Shown here: positions 48,240 to 57,679 of the stretch, piece by piece
Position numbering within the stretch: position 1 is the first letter of the stretch
Layout: each line of letters starts with the position of its first letter
Source: Ophiocordyceps camponoti-saundersi (nom. inval.)
Taxonomy: Eukaryota > Ascomycota > Sordariomycetes > Hypocreales > Ophiocordycipitaceae
NCBI GenBank assembly: GCA_003339415.1
Contig: PDHQ01000116.1
Location: 1-64,000 of the forward strand
Direction: 5' to 3'
DNA length: 64,000 bases
Translations under genes and position numbers: made by a program
Notes under the pieces: generated by a model
Database searches by the model: none
Seen by the model: the letters and a program-made list of their open reading frames with translations, nothing else
What the model was told of the DNA's origin: nothing

Positions 48240-51200
48240 TTAGCTATAATCTTATTTATTTATAGGAATTATAACGTGATTAATTTAGACGCCCTCTACT
48301 TCTTAATATTTTACTATATAAACTTATAAACTTTAGTAACTAAGCGATTTTTTATATTTATAAATAACTAAATTCCTTTTTTTAGATACTTTTTACCGTA
48401 CCCGATATAGCTTCTATCCTCTTCTATATTATACCCTTATTATAAATTATATTTATTTACTTACCTTTATTAGTAATCTAGTCTAGCCCCCTCTTATAAT
48501 ATAACCTTCTTTACCTTAACCTAACCCTAATAGCTACCTTTTTATATAGCGACTTTAACCTTTACTACCCCTTATAAGATTATTACGAAAAGTCCTTCTT
48601 TAAAATAGCTAACTTCCTCGATCTCGCGACTAGCCTCCGTCTTAGACTTATTACGCTTTCGGGCGAAGTTACCTAGGAAATATATAATAAATAAACTAAT
48701 ATTATTAACTTAGCTTAGGCTACGCTAAACTACTAAGCGATATATTAAGAAAATAACCTCGACCTTATTAGCTCCGATTATATTTTATAAGTTATTTACG
48801 TAAATATTAACCTCCGCTCTAATATTATATTAACTAAGATTTAGCGCTCCTTTTACCTAAATATACTTATAGCTAAAGTATAGAATTAACTTAAGCTTAA
48901 ACTATACCGCGCTTTTATACCTAAAAACTTAAAAGAAGTAGTTACTTTACTATATAAATAGCTAGAAATAATAGTAAAGATTATAATATTATTATATATC
49001 TATATATACTTTATAATATAAAACTAGTAGAATTAGGCGACGGCGGCTATTATAGCGGCTGCTAAGCGGGCCCGAAGGTATTAGAGAGCTAATTTTACTA
49101 ACTCTTACTAATAAGATTATTAGAAAGTAACGAAAGTATAAAAGTCCGCGATTAGCGCGGCCCGCCGCGGAGCCTAGCGCGATTTTCTTAATAGTATCTT
49201 AATAAACTTAGTAATATTTTAGATAATAGAATATTAAGCCTAGCTTTAGAGCTAGGCCCCGCTAAAGCTTATATATATACTAACGCTATAGAAAAGCCCC
49301 GACTTAAACTTAATATCTACCTTCTTAGATAAAGCGATCTTACTTAGCTAGTAATTCTTCCCTATTCTTACCGCCTTAGCCCCTCCTTTTACCTTAGATA
49401 AACCTTTCCCTCTTTTTTATATTAAATATTTAATTATTACTAACGATATTTACTTTACTTTTTTCTTAATCGCTTTATAGAAATCCGCTAGCCCTAATAA
49501 GATTTTAGTTAAGTTCCTAAAAAGATATAAACCCCCCCTTATCTAAGTTTTCTAAATTAAATTAGATTAATTAGAATATATATTAATAATAATAATATTC
49601 GTACGCTAGTATGCCTAATTTAGCTTAGAACTATCCTATATATATTCTAAGGGTAGGAAAAACCGGAAAACTTAGAGTAAAACCCTCCTTTTAAGCGTTA
49701 CCTTAGTTTAGGGCCGGATTAGGTTTATACCTAGCACTCTATACCTTAGATAAGTTTAGTAATAATAAGTAATTAGGAAGCCGATATATTCTTTAGAGTA
49801 GAGTCCGCGGTAGTAAGAGTACGCGTAGTCCGGGTTTAATATAGAGTCCGTATAGCTATTTATTTTCCTAAGCGTTATTATTATTATAAACTAAATCTCC
49901 GCGCTTAATTATAATATCCTAAATAATCCGTTTAATTAAGGCTTTATTAATATAATTAAGAAATATATAAAGGTTCTACTAGCTTATAATAGACCCCGTA
50001 ATAGCTAATCCCGAAAGGCAGCTTAACTATTATAGTAAAGCTATAGATAAGTTTAGAGAGGGGGTTAGAGGCGGAGCTACTATATTCGCTTTTTAGCGTT
50101 TCCGCCCCGGCTACTACTAAACTCTAATCGGCGCCGGAGGGGGAGGAGGGGCGGTATATATAGAGTTCCGATCCGTAAATCTCCGGGGTTAGGAAATATA
50201 AATATCCTTCGCCCGGTCCTACGCCGCTCTTATCTTAAAGTAAAGTTAACTTTACCTAAGGTAAGTCCCCTAATAGAGAGGGTAATAGTGCGGTTTTTTT
50301 CTATAAGCTATAAAGTAAGCTAATTTGCTTTTTACGTATAAAGAGGCGGAGTACTAGCTATATTATAGCTTTACTATATAGTATTTAGTAATATATCTAA
50401 GCTAGTAATATTTAAAATATTACCGGGGTTAGACTTTTAGCTTATAGGGTTCCGTATTAAAAATCTCCGCTTATATTATTATACTTTTATTATAAATCTA
50501 GTTTATATTTATTACGCTATTAATAGTAATTATAAGGAAACTCCGCTAAGTTCCTAAATAATATCTTTTTATATATAGTTATATTATTAAAACCTTATTT
50601 AAGAACTTAATTTCCTTTTAAAAGGCTTCCTTACCGCCTTATTATAAGGCCCGCGCTAGTACCTTTTTTATAATAAGAGTATAATTTCCGCTAATTAAGC
50701 GTACCTTTTCTCCAAAAGTAATATAAAGCTATTTTAGATCGGACCGGAGCTTATAAATAATATCCCGGAATATTACCGTAACGTTACTATTAGGTAGTTT
50801 CCTTATTATAAGGGCCTAGCCTTACTCGTAAAGTTTACGGTTAATATTTATTATAATTACTTTAAGGCCTTAAACTTAAAATAAAGTAGCGATAAAGTTA
50901 AAGTAAATTATAAGCTAACGCTTATATTACTTAAGAACTTATTTTTTAATAGTTTTCTCTAGTACTCTAGCTATAACTATAGCTTATATCGGAGGAGTTC
51001 CACTCCCCTTAAAGCTATAGAAAAAAGAGGAAACTATAGCCGTAATAGCTAAGGAAATATTACTAATTAACGGAGTCGGAGAGGGGGGGGCGCCTCCTTA
51101 AACCCTCTCGGACTCCGCTACTTATTCGATAATTACTTATATAAAAACTAAGGCGTCTCCCGAAATAATCTTACTAATACTCGCCTTAGCTTCTAATAAG

Positions 51201-53300
51201 GTAAGAGGTACGGTAAACTTTTAGGTCCGAGCTTATTATAATTCGGAGTAAAGCTATATTCCGGGTAAAAAATTTTCGCGGTCGCGATCGACCTATATAG
51301 CGTTACCCTTCCCCTTAGAGTCGTTCCGGGCGCGGCTCGAGGCTATTACTACGGGGTAATAGAAAAAGCGGAGTCCGCTTATAATATAAGAATAAGAAGT
51401 CCGTATCCGCGTCGCTTTAAGCGCGGGATCCGTAAAATATATAAAAATTATCTAAGTTTTCTAAAAAAATTTTTAAAGCTATATAGATAGCGGCTACTTT
51501 CTATTACGATTTAAAGCTTTTAATATTATAGTTATTTATAAGGTAAGTAAACTACTAGCTATATATTATATTTTAGGCAGGTATAGGCTAATTTCGCTCC
51601 TTAATATAATAAGAAAAGTTTTAAAAATAATTATTACTAGGAAAATAGCGTTTATAGCGGAAGCGGCTAGTATCCTCCTAAATAGCTAAATAGGTAATAA
51701 GCTATAACGCTTTATTAATATTATAATCCTTATATTTACTAAAATTATTAAGATTATCTAAAACTAGGGCGGTATTACCTTACTTCTTTTACTAAACCTT
51801 ACCGGAGCTTTTAACTATATTTCTTATAATAAGCTAATAATTATTTTTAACTACCTAAGCTTTCTTAAATAAGTTATAGTATTTATTCGTTCTTATCTTA
51901 TTATTAAAACCTCGTAACTTAAGTTTAACTATAAGCTTAATAACGCTTTCCTAATTTAGTAAGGGGTCCCCTAAAAATCCCCTATATTACCGGTCCTTTT
52001 CTTATTATATATATCCTTATTATACCGATATCTAAACCTAATAACTAAACTACTTACGGTAAACTTCGCTAATAATACTAATATACTTAATATTAAACGC
52101 GATAAGGCCTAGGTACTCCTCTAACTTAAGCGGGCGTAGCGAATCTACGAATAATAAGCCTTTAAGTATAAAATAACCTTTTAGCTAGCTAAAAGCGAGT
52201 TAATATACTTTACGAAAGCTAAGAATATAGATATAACCTAGCTCTAGCTTAATATAAAGACGGTATAGCTTATATAAAAGGCGAGACTCTTAAGGGTTTA
52301 GCTATATTATAAACTCTAATAGAAATCTTACCTTTTAAAACTCGCCGCTAAACTTAAGCGCTAATACCTAGCCTTTATTAAGATTACTATATCGATATAA
52401 GGTTATACCTTATTAAGAGTAAAAAAGGTTTATATTAAAGCTATTAGATTAGTAATTATATTTAGTATATTCTAGTTCGCTTTATTTATATAACTAAGAG
52501 GGAAACTATATAGCTTTATTATAAAAGCGCTAATTACGGAATAATTTAAATACCTAAAAGTTATTACTAAAGCTTATAAAGCTACCCCCTTTTACTATAT
52601 CGAAGTAAAGGCTTTTATCCCCCCCCTTAACTTATACCTTACTTACCGGATAGCTTATACTTATTACCGCTTTTAATATATAAGTATAGTAAACCTTATT
52701 TATATTATAATAAAAAAAGCTACTAAGTAAGTTAGATATAAGCGTAAGGGGCGCCCCTATTAATAAAGATATTAAGTATTATAAGACTTAAAGGAATTCT
52801 ATAAGATATAAACTAAACCTAAACTAAAAGCTAGACGTACGTAACGCGACTTCGATATTAAACTCCGAGAAAAGTAGCTCCTCCGATAATATTCCTAAGA
52901 AAGTAAGCTTAAAAAGTATAGGTAATCTTATAGCTACCCTACTAATAAACCGCTATAGCTTAAGGCTAGGACCGCCTTATATATCTACGAAGGATTTCCT
53001 AAGTTTATTAGTATAGTATTAATATAACTTTAAATTAGATATATTAAACTTAATTCCTTTTTCTAAGCTTATAAGGTCCTTAGGGTAATTTTAAGGCGGT
53101 ACCCTTATAATAGCGGAGATAAAATAATATTATATATCTTTCTTAACTATATTTTTACTTATAAAGATAAGCTACTCCTTGATATTAACTAGTAACTAAT
53201 ATAAGACTAGCGTAACCTTACTAAAGCACTTAATAATCCTTAATTTATAGCTAAATTTACGCGCTAGTTTTTTTCGCTTAAATAATTATAATAATTTAAC
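48240..53300 (+). pseudogene. LINE B copy 2 ORF2: AP-endonuclease and reverse transcriptase (split by A6)
   Basis: The endonuclease domain is readable at 48,540-48,800: SDFNLYYPL (GDFN box with one change), then FKIANFLDLATSLRLRLIT, and NNLDLISSDYIL (SDH box). After the A6 insertion the reverse-transcriptase palm reads GVP.KSPILPVLFLLYIS (51,964-52,015; GVPQGSP box) and VNFANNT (about 52,060-52,080), the ADD catalytic box with both Asp codons changed to Asn. A C-terminal block with QLRT-like residues follows at about 53,000-53,150. All stops are TAA or TAG. RNase H was not identified. Confidence 0.78.
49557..51447 (-). mobile_element. Family A copy 6, nested in LINE B2
   Basis: Full-length, lightly decayed A element in reverse orientation. 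It splits ORF2 of B2 and is flanked by the perfect 18-bp duplication TTATCTAAGTTTTCTAAA (49539-49556 and 51448-51465). The uninterrupted site exists in B1 at about 6,258-6,275 (reverse complement). The tail, (TTA/TAA)n plus about 25 AT-rich bases, is at the left. Confidence 0.92.
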
Positions 53301-53699
53301 CTTATAATATTACTTTATAAAGGTAAAATAGATAAGGGAGATAGGGCCTTCGGCCCTATAACGGATATATAAAAACCGCTTTATAGCGATAACTTTATTA
53401 TTTATCTTACTAGCTACTTACCTAGCCTTAAAGCTAAACTATCTTAACTATATATAAGGTATTAACTTAACCGCGTAAAGCGCGGAACTAACCGCGCTTA
53501 TTATAGCCGCGGCCTTAGCTATAGCCCTAATTTTAACTATAATTATAAGCGCGAACTAAAGCTACCTACTCCTCCTCTATTACTAGCTCCTCCTCCTTAC
53601 TAAATACGGTATAATTACTAATTAGCGTTATAAAGTTTTTATTACTAAATATATTATTAACTAGACTATCTTAAATAAGATTAAAGATCTCCTTATAAA

Positions 53700-54600
53700 A
53701 AGGCGGTATAATTAAGGTACGGGCGCTAGTAATATTTTCCCCGGCGGCGGGGGTAATCTTAACGCTCGGGGTAGGAGTAGTTTCGGGCTTACTAGGCTTA
53801 TTAGGCTTATTAGACTCTGACTTAAACTTAGACTCGATAAGTACCGGGGCGGAAGCGGAGCTAGTAATAAGAGGCGGAGTTTAAAAAATAAGAGGATAAT
53901 TAGTAAAAAATAAGCTCCCTTATAAGCGCGCGTTATTTTTAGTAGTATAGCGGATACGGTATAGCTTCTTAGTTAATTACTTAAAAAAGTTAATTACTTA
54001 TATATAAAAGATACGCTATTTTTATATTTAAGCTAATATAATAATAATAAGTTAGTTAGCGCTAGTTAGATTTTTAGTTATATTAATAATAAGGTCCTCC
54101 CCGATAATAGGAGGCTACGGGCCTTAAAGCGGTATATAGCTAGTAGCCGCCTATATAACTTAATTAGCGTAAATACTATTATAACGCGTAATAGCGCGTA
54201 TTTCTTTAATACGCTAAATTATATTTTTCTACTATACTTATTAGTATAAAACTTACCGCGGACTTAATATAATTTCGATATTATTTACTATTTAAGCGTT
54301 ATAATCGAAGCCTAGCTAGCGGGTAACTTTAACTATAGCGCGAATAGCTTTAATTATAGCGGGATCGTTAATTAGCTAGCACCTAGTATAATTATTCGTA
54401 TATTTAATATAAGCAGCGCTTAAATAGTCTGCCCTAGCTATTAGTAGATATAAACGTACGCCGAGGCTAAGTACTTACTTCTTTATACTTAATAAAAGTC
54501 CCTAAAGCTAATAAGCGTATTAATATACCCCGCGTAAGATACCGCTCGAGGAAAGTTAAGTTTAGCAGGTATTCTACTCCGGTATAGGTTAGCTATAAAC
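53700..54600 (-). pseudogene. Antisense reading frame in the 3' third of LINE B (copy 2)
   Basis: Counterpart of the plus-strand frame in B1. It reads TPPLITSSASAPVLIESK and then a Lys/Pro/Ser-rich linker with NKPSKPETTPTPS. Relative to B1 it carries three extra codons in frame. The product is unknown. Confidence 0.45.
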
Positions 54601-55154
54601 TAGTTACGCGCGCTAAGGATTACTTATATAATTAAAATCGCTAAAAAGAATAATAAGATAATAATAACCCGCTTATACTAATAAGAGCGACCCCCCCCTC
54701 TTTTATATACCCTTAAGCCTTAAGTTATTAATTTATAAAAACTAATTTCCTAATTAGGAAAGCTTCCTAATTAAGAAAGCTTAAAAAAAGGGTATATACC
54801 TAGGTATATACCGTACGTAAAAGAGGTACGTAGCTATATACCTAAGAGTTAAGTAGTATATACCTAAAAGCTAGGGAGGTATATACCGGCATGTGTAGGT
54901 AATACGTACCGCCGCTATTATTATCTTTTCCTTATCTTATCTATCTTTCCTTATCTTTCCTTATATTATATAGTATTACCGTAACCGACGGTTACTTTCT
55001 TTATACGCGTAAAGCGCCTAGCCTAGCCCTAAGCCGGACGCGGTCCTATTATATAGCGGGGGGTTTTACCTCTTTTAAGAGGGTTTTTCCTACTTAACTT
55101 ACTGCCGAGGTTCTAGCAGCTACTTTTATAGCCTCTAAAGTATTATAATAATAA

Positions 55155-56312
55155 AATCTAAGGTAGCTTTATACTATTTTCGGAAAAAAGGTATACCTAA
55201 CTAGCGGAGGTTATACTCTCGTTATAAAAAGGGTACTAGCGCGGGCCTTATAGTAAAGTAAAAAAGAGGCCTTTTAAAAAAAAATTAAGTTATTAAATAA
55301 GGTTTTAATAATATAATTATACGCGAAAAAATACTATTTAGAAACTTAGCGGAGTTTCCTTATAGTTACTATTAATAATATAATAAACGTAAACTAAATT
55401 TATAATAAGGGTATAATAATATAAGCGGAGATTTTTAATATAGAATTTTATAAGCTAAAGGTTTAATTTTAATAATATTTTAAATATTACTAGCTTAAAT
55501 ATATTACTAAATACTATATAGCGAAGTTATAATATAGCTAATATTTTACCTTTTTATACGTAAAGAGTAAGTTAGCTTACCTTATAGCGTATAGAAAAAG
55601 ATTATATTATTACCTTTTTTATTAAGGGATTTACCTTAGGTAAAGTTAACTTTACCTTAAAATAAGAGTAGCGTAAGACCGGGCGAAAAATACTTATATT
55701 TCCTAACCCCGGAGATTTATAAATTAAAATTTTATATATACCGCCCCTCCTCCCCTTTTAGCGTTAACTAGAGTTTAGTAATAGCCGGGGCGGAAACGCT
55801 AAAAGGCGAATATAATAGCTCCGCCTTTAACCCCCTCTCTAAACTTATCCGTAGCTTCGCTATAATAATTAAGCTACCTTTTAAGACTAGCTATTATAAG
55901 GTTTATTATAAGCTAATAAAACCTTTATATATTCCTTAATTATATTAATAAAGCCTTAATTAAATAGATTATTTAGGACGCTATAATTAAGCGTAAAGAT
56001 TTAGTTTATAGCGATAATAACGCTTAGGAAGATAAGTAGCTATATAGACTCCGTATTAAACTTAGATTACGCGCACTTTTACTACCGCGGACTCCGCTTT
56101 AGAGGATATATTAGCTTCTTAATTATTTATTATTACTAAACTTATCTAAGGTATAGAGTACTAGGTATAGACTTAGTCCGGCCCTAAACTAAGGTAACGC
56201 TTAAGGGGAGGGTTTTACTCTAAGTTCTCCGGTTTTTCCTACTCTTAGAATATATATAAAATAGTTCTAGGCTAAATTAAGCATATTAGCGTATAAATAT
56301 TATTATTATTAT
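55155..56312 (+). mobile_element. Family A copy 5, 3' part
   Basis: Resumes the A copy after B2 and runs to the 3' module (about 56,200-56,245) and the ATTATTATT tail. The outer 13-bp duplication AATATATATTAAT lies at 45769-45781 and 56313-56325. The zinc-knuckle region is present, with most cysteine codons lost. Confidence 0.87.
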
Positions 56313-56325
56313 AATATATATTAAT

Positions 56326-56860
56326 AGCTTTTAAGGAATTTTATAATTATTTTTTAAATATTATTAGCTTACTTATTAATTTTTAATATTAAATTAAAGT
56401 TATTATAATAAATTATAATTATAAAAATAATAACTAAAATAATATTATAATTTCCTTAAGTATATAGCTTTAATTTAAATATTACTAGCTTTAATAAGTA
56501 TATTAAAGCTTTTATTAAAAGGTAATATTATATACTAGCTTTTATTAAAATTTCCCTTAAATATTTTATAATAATTTCTAAAAGTTTCTAACTATATTTA
56601 TATAACTTTAAAAATTTTATTATAAAATTACTTAAAAAGAACCTTAGGGGAAATTACTAAGAAATATTTCCTTACTAAGATTTTATTATACCCTTTCTTA
56701 TACTTATTAGTATATACTTTTATATATTTTACTAAGATTTTACTTATAAGAGTTTTCCTCTCTTTTTTTTCTTTTCTCCTTAGCTTAGAATCTTTATTTA
56801 TATTACTAATATTATTATTTACTTAACATATCTAAGCTATAATACGAAGTAAGTTATAGC
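56326..56860. other. AT-rich region with possible decayed Gypsy LTR remnant
   Basis: No gene is supported. At about 56,560-56,770 there are repeated GGGAAATTACTAAG / TACTAAGATTTTA-like motifs resembling the inside of the D-family LTR. The match is too decayed to call firmly. Confidence 0.35.
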
Positions 56861-56869
56861 CTAAACTAT

Positions 56870-57095
56870 AAGGTGTGTTATATAATACTTTACGTATTAC
56901 TACGCAGGCCCCGATAGCGAAGTCGAGATTAGTATTTATAAGCTTAATTAGCAGCGTGGGGCCCGTAACCCGAGGGCGGCGTTACTACACTCTTAGTAAT
57001 ACGGCCCTGTAGGCTGCAAGGCCCGACGGATCCGATAGTCCTACTTCCTTAAGACTATCTTCTCTACGAGGGCTATATTTTAAGGTGCCCGTTAC
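56870..57095. other. Short island that largely escaped RIP
   Basis: Unlike its surroundings, this ~220 bp keeps CpA and TpG (for example GGTGTGTTATATAAT, ACTACGCAGG, GCAGCGTGGGGCCCG, CCTGTAGGCTGCAAGG). No ORF, tRNA or 5S rRNA fold was recognised. It may be a single-copy relic caught between insertions, or a later arrival. Confidence 0.5.
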
Positions 57096-57099
57096 TCCC

Positions 57100-57578
57100 G
57101 CTAAAAATAGCTTACTATTATTATAAGGTGGCGGAAAAAGTAAAGTCCGCTTATAATATAAAAATAAAAGATTTATATTTACATTATTATAAATATAAAA
57201 TTTATAAAATATATAAAAGTTAAGACTAGCTATTATAAAGTTTATTATAATTTAAAAATAATTTTATATATTTCTTATTATATAAAAATAAAATTTAAAT
57301 TAAATAAGTTATTAAAAGTATATATCTAGTATTTATATATTTTTATTATTATAAGCTTATTTTAAAAAACATATTAGCTACTTAATTACTTACTATTACC
57401 TAACTTATAAAAAATTTAAAATATTAAGTATAAGCGGGGTTTAACTTTTAACTAAAGTAACGCTTAAGAGGGGGGTTTTACCTTAAGTTTTACGGTTTTT
57501 CCCTTTTCTAGAATATATATAGAATAGTTCTAAGCTTATATAGCATACTAGCGTATAATTTGTTATTATTATTTAACC
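57100..57578. mobile_element. Rearranged family A remnant: inverted 5' piece joined to a 3' piece
   Basis: 57,105-57,222 matches the first ~120 bp of A in reverse. 57,223-57,578 matches the last part of A forward, including the 3' module (about 57,467-57,505), TAGCATACTAGCGTATAAT and a TTATTATTATT tail. A 5' inversion next to an internally deleted 3' segment is what twin priming of a LINE product gives. Two overlapping insertions are the alternative. It marks the right edge of the repeat block. Confidence 0.6.
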
Positions 57579-57679
57579 TCTTTTTAGTGGCCCCTACTAA
57601 GCTTGAGGCTAGTAACTTTGTATTCGCTACTCTAGGCCCTAAATAATTGCAAATTAAGTCGATACCTATAATTACACCA

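Larger units (their letters stand above)
46510..55154 (+). mobile_element. LINE B copy 2: Tad-like non-LTR retrotransposon, interrupted by A6
   Basis: About 6.75 kb after removing A6 (49557-51447). A perfect 15-bp target duplication, AATCTAAGGTAGCTT, flanks it (46495-46509 and 55155-55169). The 3' end has GGGGGGTTTTAC (about 55,058), a 6-bp inverted repeat CCTCTT/AAGAGG, GTTTTTCCTAC, and a TATTATAATAATAA tail. Three landmarks identify a Tad-clade LINE: an ORF1 zinc knuckle at about 47,587, the endonuclease motif SDFNL at about 48,549, and reverse-transcriptase blocks at 51,964-52,080. The 3' third carries a frame on the opposite strand. Confidence 0.9.
1..57580. other. RIP-mutated, AT-rich transposon block
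   Basis: Throughout this stretch CpA and TpG are almost missing on both strands, while CG, CC and CT dinucleotides remain common. Adjacent euchromatin from about 57,680 shows normal CA/TG use. This is the known product of repeat-induced point mutation in Pezizomycotina, which converts C to T mainly at CpA in duplicated DNA before meiosis. Loss of TpG removes ATG, TGG, CTG and TGC codons, and loss of CpA turns CAA and CAG into TAA and TAG. Every element listed inside this block is therefore a pseudogenised copy. The block could be pericentromeric, subtelomeric or an ordinary AT-rich isochore; the sequence alone does not decide. Confidence 0.96.

Noticed and set aside
1..57580. Mitochondrial or plasmid DNA, suggested by the very high AT content
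   Set aside because: Directional loss of CpA/TpG with CpG retained, plus nuclear-type nested LINEs and LTR elements, fits RIP-mutated nuclear DNA.
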